Below, in pieces: positions 46,241 through 48,682 of a stretch of DNA of 48,682 nt; the first letter of the stretch is position 1; each line of letters begins with the position of its first letter. The stretch lies in assembly GCA_024280115.1 (NCBI GenBank), contig JAJRQT010000005.1:1-48682 (forward strand), read 5' to 3'. The notes below the pieces were generated by a model that worked only from the letters and a program-made list of their open reading frames with translations, ran no database searches and had not been told where the DNA came from. The DNA is from Bacteroidota bacterium. GTDB lineage: Bacteria; Bacteroidota; Bacteroidia; Cytophagales; Cyclobacteriaceae. A program made the position numbers and the translations under genes.

Positions 46241-46954
46241 ATGATATCTACTTTTTTTACCAGCGTAATATTATTATCATTTGCTGTTGCTCAACCTTTT
46301 GACACTAAGTATGAGTGTCAAGATTATCAAGAAAATGCCGAATGGGTATGGCTTTTCAACGGAGAAAATACAGATGCCTGGAAAGGAGTGAAATCCGATG
46401 GATTCCCGGGAAAAGGTTGGAAAATCGTTGGCAATGAGCTGGTGGTGACCGGTGGTGATAAGTCTCAGCGTGGTGGTGACATCATCACCATCAATAAATA
46501 TTCAAGTTTTGATTTGAGGTTTGAATTTAAGTTAACCAAAGGAGCAAATAGCGGATTGAAATATTTTGTAAAAAAATATCCTTCCGGATCTGTATTGGGC
46601 TGCGAATACCAGATGATTGATGACGAAAACAATAAAGATATCAAGAATGATATAGACGGGAAAAGGCTGACCGCTGGATTATACGAACTGTTTGAGACAA
46701 AAAATAAGAAAATGAATGCTTTTGGTCAATGGAACTCTGGAAGAATACTGGTGGAAGGCAATCATGTGGAGCACTGGTTAAATGATATAAAAGTACTTGA
46801 ATATGAGCGGGGAAGTGAAGAATTTATGAAGGCGAAGGCAAAAAGTAAATTCAAGAATGTTGATGATTTTGGAACTATGGAGTCCGGACATATTCTACTG
46901 CAGGATCACAGCGATCATGTATATTTCCGAAATATAAAGATCAAAGAGCTATAA
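46241..46954 (+). CDS. DUF1080 (3-keto-disaccharide hydrolase-like) secreted protein
   Basis: This 237-residue secreted protein has signal peptide MISTFFTSVILLSFAVAQ. It has the DUF1080 concanavalin-like fold: WVWLFNGENTDAWKG, GWKIVGNELVVTGG, SSFDLRFEFKLTKGANSGLKY, GCEYQMIDDENN, and NHVEHWLNDIKVLEYERGSE near the end. The family includes 3-keto-glucoside hydrolases, which act after oxidation of a sugar C3. No oxidase partner lies in the window. It stands alone after the SprA-like gene, with its own likely promoter. Confidence 0.88.
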   Translation: MISTFFTSVILLSFAVAQPFDTKYECQDYQENAEWVWLFNGENTDAWKGVKSDGFPGKGWKIVGNELVVTGGDKSQRGGDIITINKYSSFDLRFEFKLTKGANSGLKYFVKKYPSGSVLGCEYQMIDDENNKDIKNDIDGKRLTAGLYELFETKNKKMNAFGQWNSGRILVEGNHVEHWLNDIKVLEYERGSEEFMKAKAKSKFKNVDDFGTMESGHILLQDHSDHVYFRNIKIKEL

Positions 46955-47153
46955 TGGGGGAAATTGGTTTTTATACCTAAAAAGTAAAGATGTCACTATG
47001 CACGTAGTTCTAATCTTAGCGAGGCAATAGAAGTGTTGTTTTTTTAAATGTATTTAATTTGTTTTCAAAGCTTGTTTCATAAATTTTCCAGCAAAAGATA
47101 ATGCACGAAATAGATGCAGTAATCATGTTGCTATAGTCACCTGTCATTTGATC

Positions 47154-47606
47154 ATGAATAATATAATTGTTTTTTTAATAGCATTCATTTTCTCAACTAA
47201 CGTTTTCTGTCAAGGGATTACCAAATCAGACACGATTAATTTTTTTTGTGGTGGGTATAATGGGCCGTATTCTTTAAAAACAGTCGTACCCAAAGGATAT
47301 CAGTTATCTGAGTGGCGATATACTGAAGGATATTTCAAGACATTCACTTACAGTGATTCCTCAATAATCACTATTCATTGCGGTTCGTCTATAAAGATTC
47401 CAATACTTAATGATAAAGCTTTAAAGATCATAAGTAAGACAGAAAAATCAAGAAAGGGGATAGATAAGATAAATGGAAAATATTGGAGGGAAGATAATTT
47501 TGGAGTGGCAAATATTTACTACAAGTACGTCTCCAATGATCATCTTTATCAATATGATTTAACTTTTGATAGTTTTAAAATAGTCAGAATAGAACAATCA
47601 GATTAA
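47154..47606 (+). CDS. Small secreted protein of unknown function
   Basis: This 150-residue protein has a signal peptide (MNNIIVFLIAFIFSTNVFCQ). The mature part contains two short aromatic strands (WRYTEGYFKTFTYSDSS, YWREDNFGVANIYYKY) and no family I can name. The coding call rests on the signal peptide, length and clean frame. ATG at 47154 was chosen over TTG at 47148. A serine hydrolase gene follows 67 bases later. Confidence 0.65.
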   Translation: MNNIIVFLIAFIFSTNVFCQGITKSDTINFFCGGYNGPYSLKTVVPKGYQLSEWRYTEGYFKTFTYSDSSIITIHCGSSIKIPILNDKALKIISKTEKSRKGIDKINGKYWREDNFGVANIYYKYVSNDHLYQYDLTFDSFKIVRIEQSD

Positions 47607-47673
47607 AGAAAATTGCAGTAATAATTGTGAGTAGTTATAATCTCGCAAGCGCTCAGAAAATGAAAGGTTTACT

Positions 47674-48682
47674 ATGAAAAAGGCGATTCTTTTAATTTCA
47701 ATTTTTTTAGTATTAAATATAAGTTGTAAGAATGATGCTTCGGGTCAATACACATATAAACCACCTAAGAATATTGACGATGGATTGAATGTGGGCACTC
47801 TAGATGAAGTGAATATTGATACAGCATTGATTGTAATAGCGGTGAATAAAATTCAACAGGGCAAATATAAAGATGTGCATTCTTTGCTTATTTATAAAAA
47901 TGACAAGCTTGTTTTTGAAGAGTATTTTAAGGGACATCAATTCAAATGGGATGCTCCTAAACATCACGGTGAATTTGTGGTATGGAACATGACTATGTTA
48001 CATAATATTATGTCAGGGACTAAAAGTATTACATCGGCCTGTATTGGTATCGCAATAGATAAAGGTTTCATAGAAAGTGTTCATCAGTCCATATTTGATT
48101 ATTTACCGGAACATCAGCAGCTTAGTAGGGGAGGGAAAGATAAAATTACTATCGAACATCTACTCACCATGACCTCCGGGTTGGAGTGGGATGAATGGGG
48201 CGATCCATACAGTAGTTCGGATAACCCCAATATTGAAATTTGGTTTCAAGATAAAGACCCGATCACTTATATTTTAGAAAAGCCATTATTGGATAAACCC
48301 GGGGTTAGTTTCAATTATTCCAGTGGCAACACAATTATTTTGGGTGAAATCATTAAGAATGCTGCAAAAATGTCTATTGATGATTTCTCCTATAATTATT
48401 TATTCGAACCCTTAGGGATTGATTCTTTAAATTGGGCAGTAAAATTCGAAAACGGTGTGGATGCCAACAATTTAAAAATTGCCCCAAGAGCTATGATAAA
48501 AATCGGAGCAACCTTTCTTAATAATGGTGTTTGGAAAGGGGAACGAATTATTTCGGAGCAATGGCTATTAAAAAGTATGACTCCATACCCTTGCAATAAT
48601 AGTATTAAAGTTCCCGGGACAGGTTCCGGGAGGAATGCCTATTCTTATTCTTGGTGGATTAAAACATTTTCAAATTCAGATA
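47674..48682 (+). CDS. Class C beta-lactamase-type serine hydrolase, cut by window end
   Basis: The frame is open from ATG 47674 to the window end, giving at least 336 residues, with no stop seen. It encodes a lipoprotein (LNISC, Cys18). The catalytic SxxK is SGTK (Ser114, Lys117) in NIMSGTKSITSACIG. EHLLTMTSGLEWDE is the block that follows it in this family. The YxN-like site reads FNYSSGN, with Ser in place of Asn. Class C relatives of this kind are esterases or peptidases more often than beta-lactamases. The C-terminal HTG-type motif is not in the window. Confidence 0.88.
   Translation, partial: MKKAILLISIFLVLNISCKNDASGQYTYKPPKNIDDGLNVGTLDEVNIDTALIVIAVNKIQQGKYKDVHSLLIYKNDKLVFEEYFKGHQFKWDAPKHHGEFVVWNMTMLHNIMSGTKSITSACIGIAIDKGFIESVHQSIFDYLPEHQQLSRGGKDKITIEHLLTMTSGLEWDEWGDPYSSSDNPNIEIWFQDKDPITYILEKPLLDKPGVSFNYSSGNTIILGEIIKNAAKMSIDDFSYNYLFEPLGIDSLNWAVKFENGVDANNLKIAPRAMIKIGATFLNNGVWKGERIISEQWLLKSMTPYPCNNSIKVPGTGSGRNAYSYSWWIKTFSNSD

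Noticed and set aside
47674..48682. True class C beta-lactamase giving antibiotic resistance
   Set aside because: The YxN position is YSS and the C-terminal motif is outside the window. The lipoprotein esterase or peptidase group fits better.
1..48682. CRISPR array, insertion sequence or prophage
   Set aside because: No regularly spaced repeats, transposase, integrase or phage structural genes were seen on either strand.

Overview
The window is chromosomal DNA of a member of the Bacteroidota (Cytophagales- or Flavobacteriia-like). The evidence is low GC content, Bacteroidota-type -7 promoter boxes (TAnnTTTG), a type IX secretion C-terminal sorting domain, an alternative complex III (ACIII) operon directly followed by an aa3-type oxidase operon, a Bat (aerotolerance) operon, and large SprA-like outer-membrane proteins. 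I see no phage, insertion sequence, CRISPR array or rRNA. One tRNA gene, tRNA-Pro(CGG), is present.

Layout. From 1 to 13.9 kb is a mosaic of short transcription units on both strands: a lipoprotein-type sulfatase, a T9SS cargo protein, the tRNA methylthiotransferase MtaB, a small secreted protein, a PAS histidine kinase, tRNA-Pro, a frameshifted DUF1801 pseudogene, aquaporin Z, a DUF481 outer-membrane protein, a COG3650/META lipoprotein, a second sulfatase with a CTAGR active site, and a HAD-like lipoprotein. From 14.3 to 20.8 kb is the Bat operon: MoxR, DUF58, DUF4381, BatA, a BatB-BatC fusion and BatD. From 20.9 to 21.9 kb is an Xre/RES toxin-antitoxin pair with a palindromic operator over its promoter.

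From 22.2 to 38.9 kb is the respiratory core. ActA to ActF form ACIII, a quinol:cytochrome c/oxidase oxidoreductase. They are followed by cytochrome oxidase subunits II and I, heme A synthase, heme O synthase, two subunit III proteins, subunit IV, a SCO-like protein that has lost its copper-binding cysteines, a DUF420 membrane protein and a small CxxC membrane protein. Electrons would pass from quinol through ACIII to the CuA site of subunit II and on to oxygen, and the heme genes supply the heme A cofactor.

From 39.0 to 48.7 kb are a 1233-residue NtrY-like membrane histidine kinase whose stop overlaps the start of a 1150-residue SprA-like outer-membrane barrel, a DUF1080 secreted protein, a small secreted protein and a class C beta-lactamase-type serine hydrolase cut by the window end. 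Intergenic DNA carries several palindromic or dispersed repeats. No clearly new multi-gene system is evident. The best leads are the coupled kinase/outer-membrane pair, the cysteine-less SCO protein, the six-heme ActA and the repeat elements.
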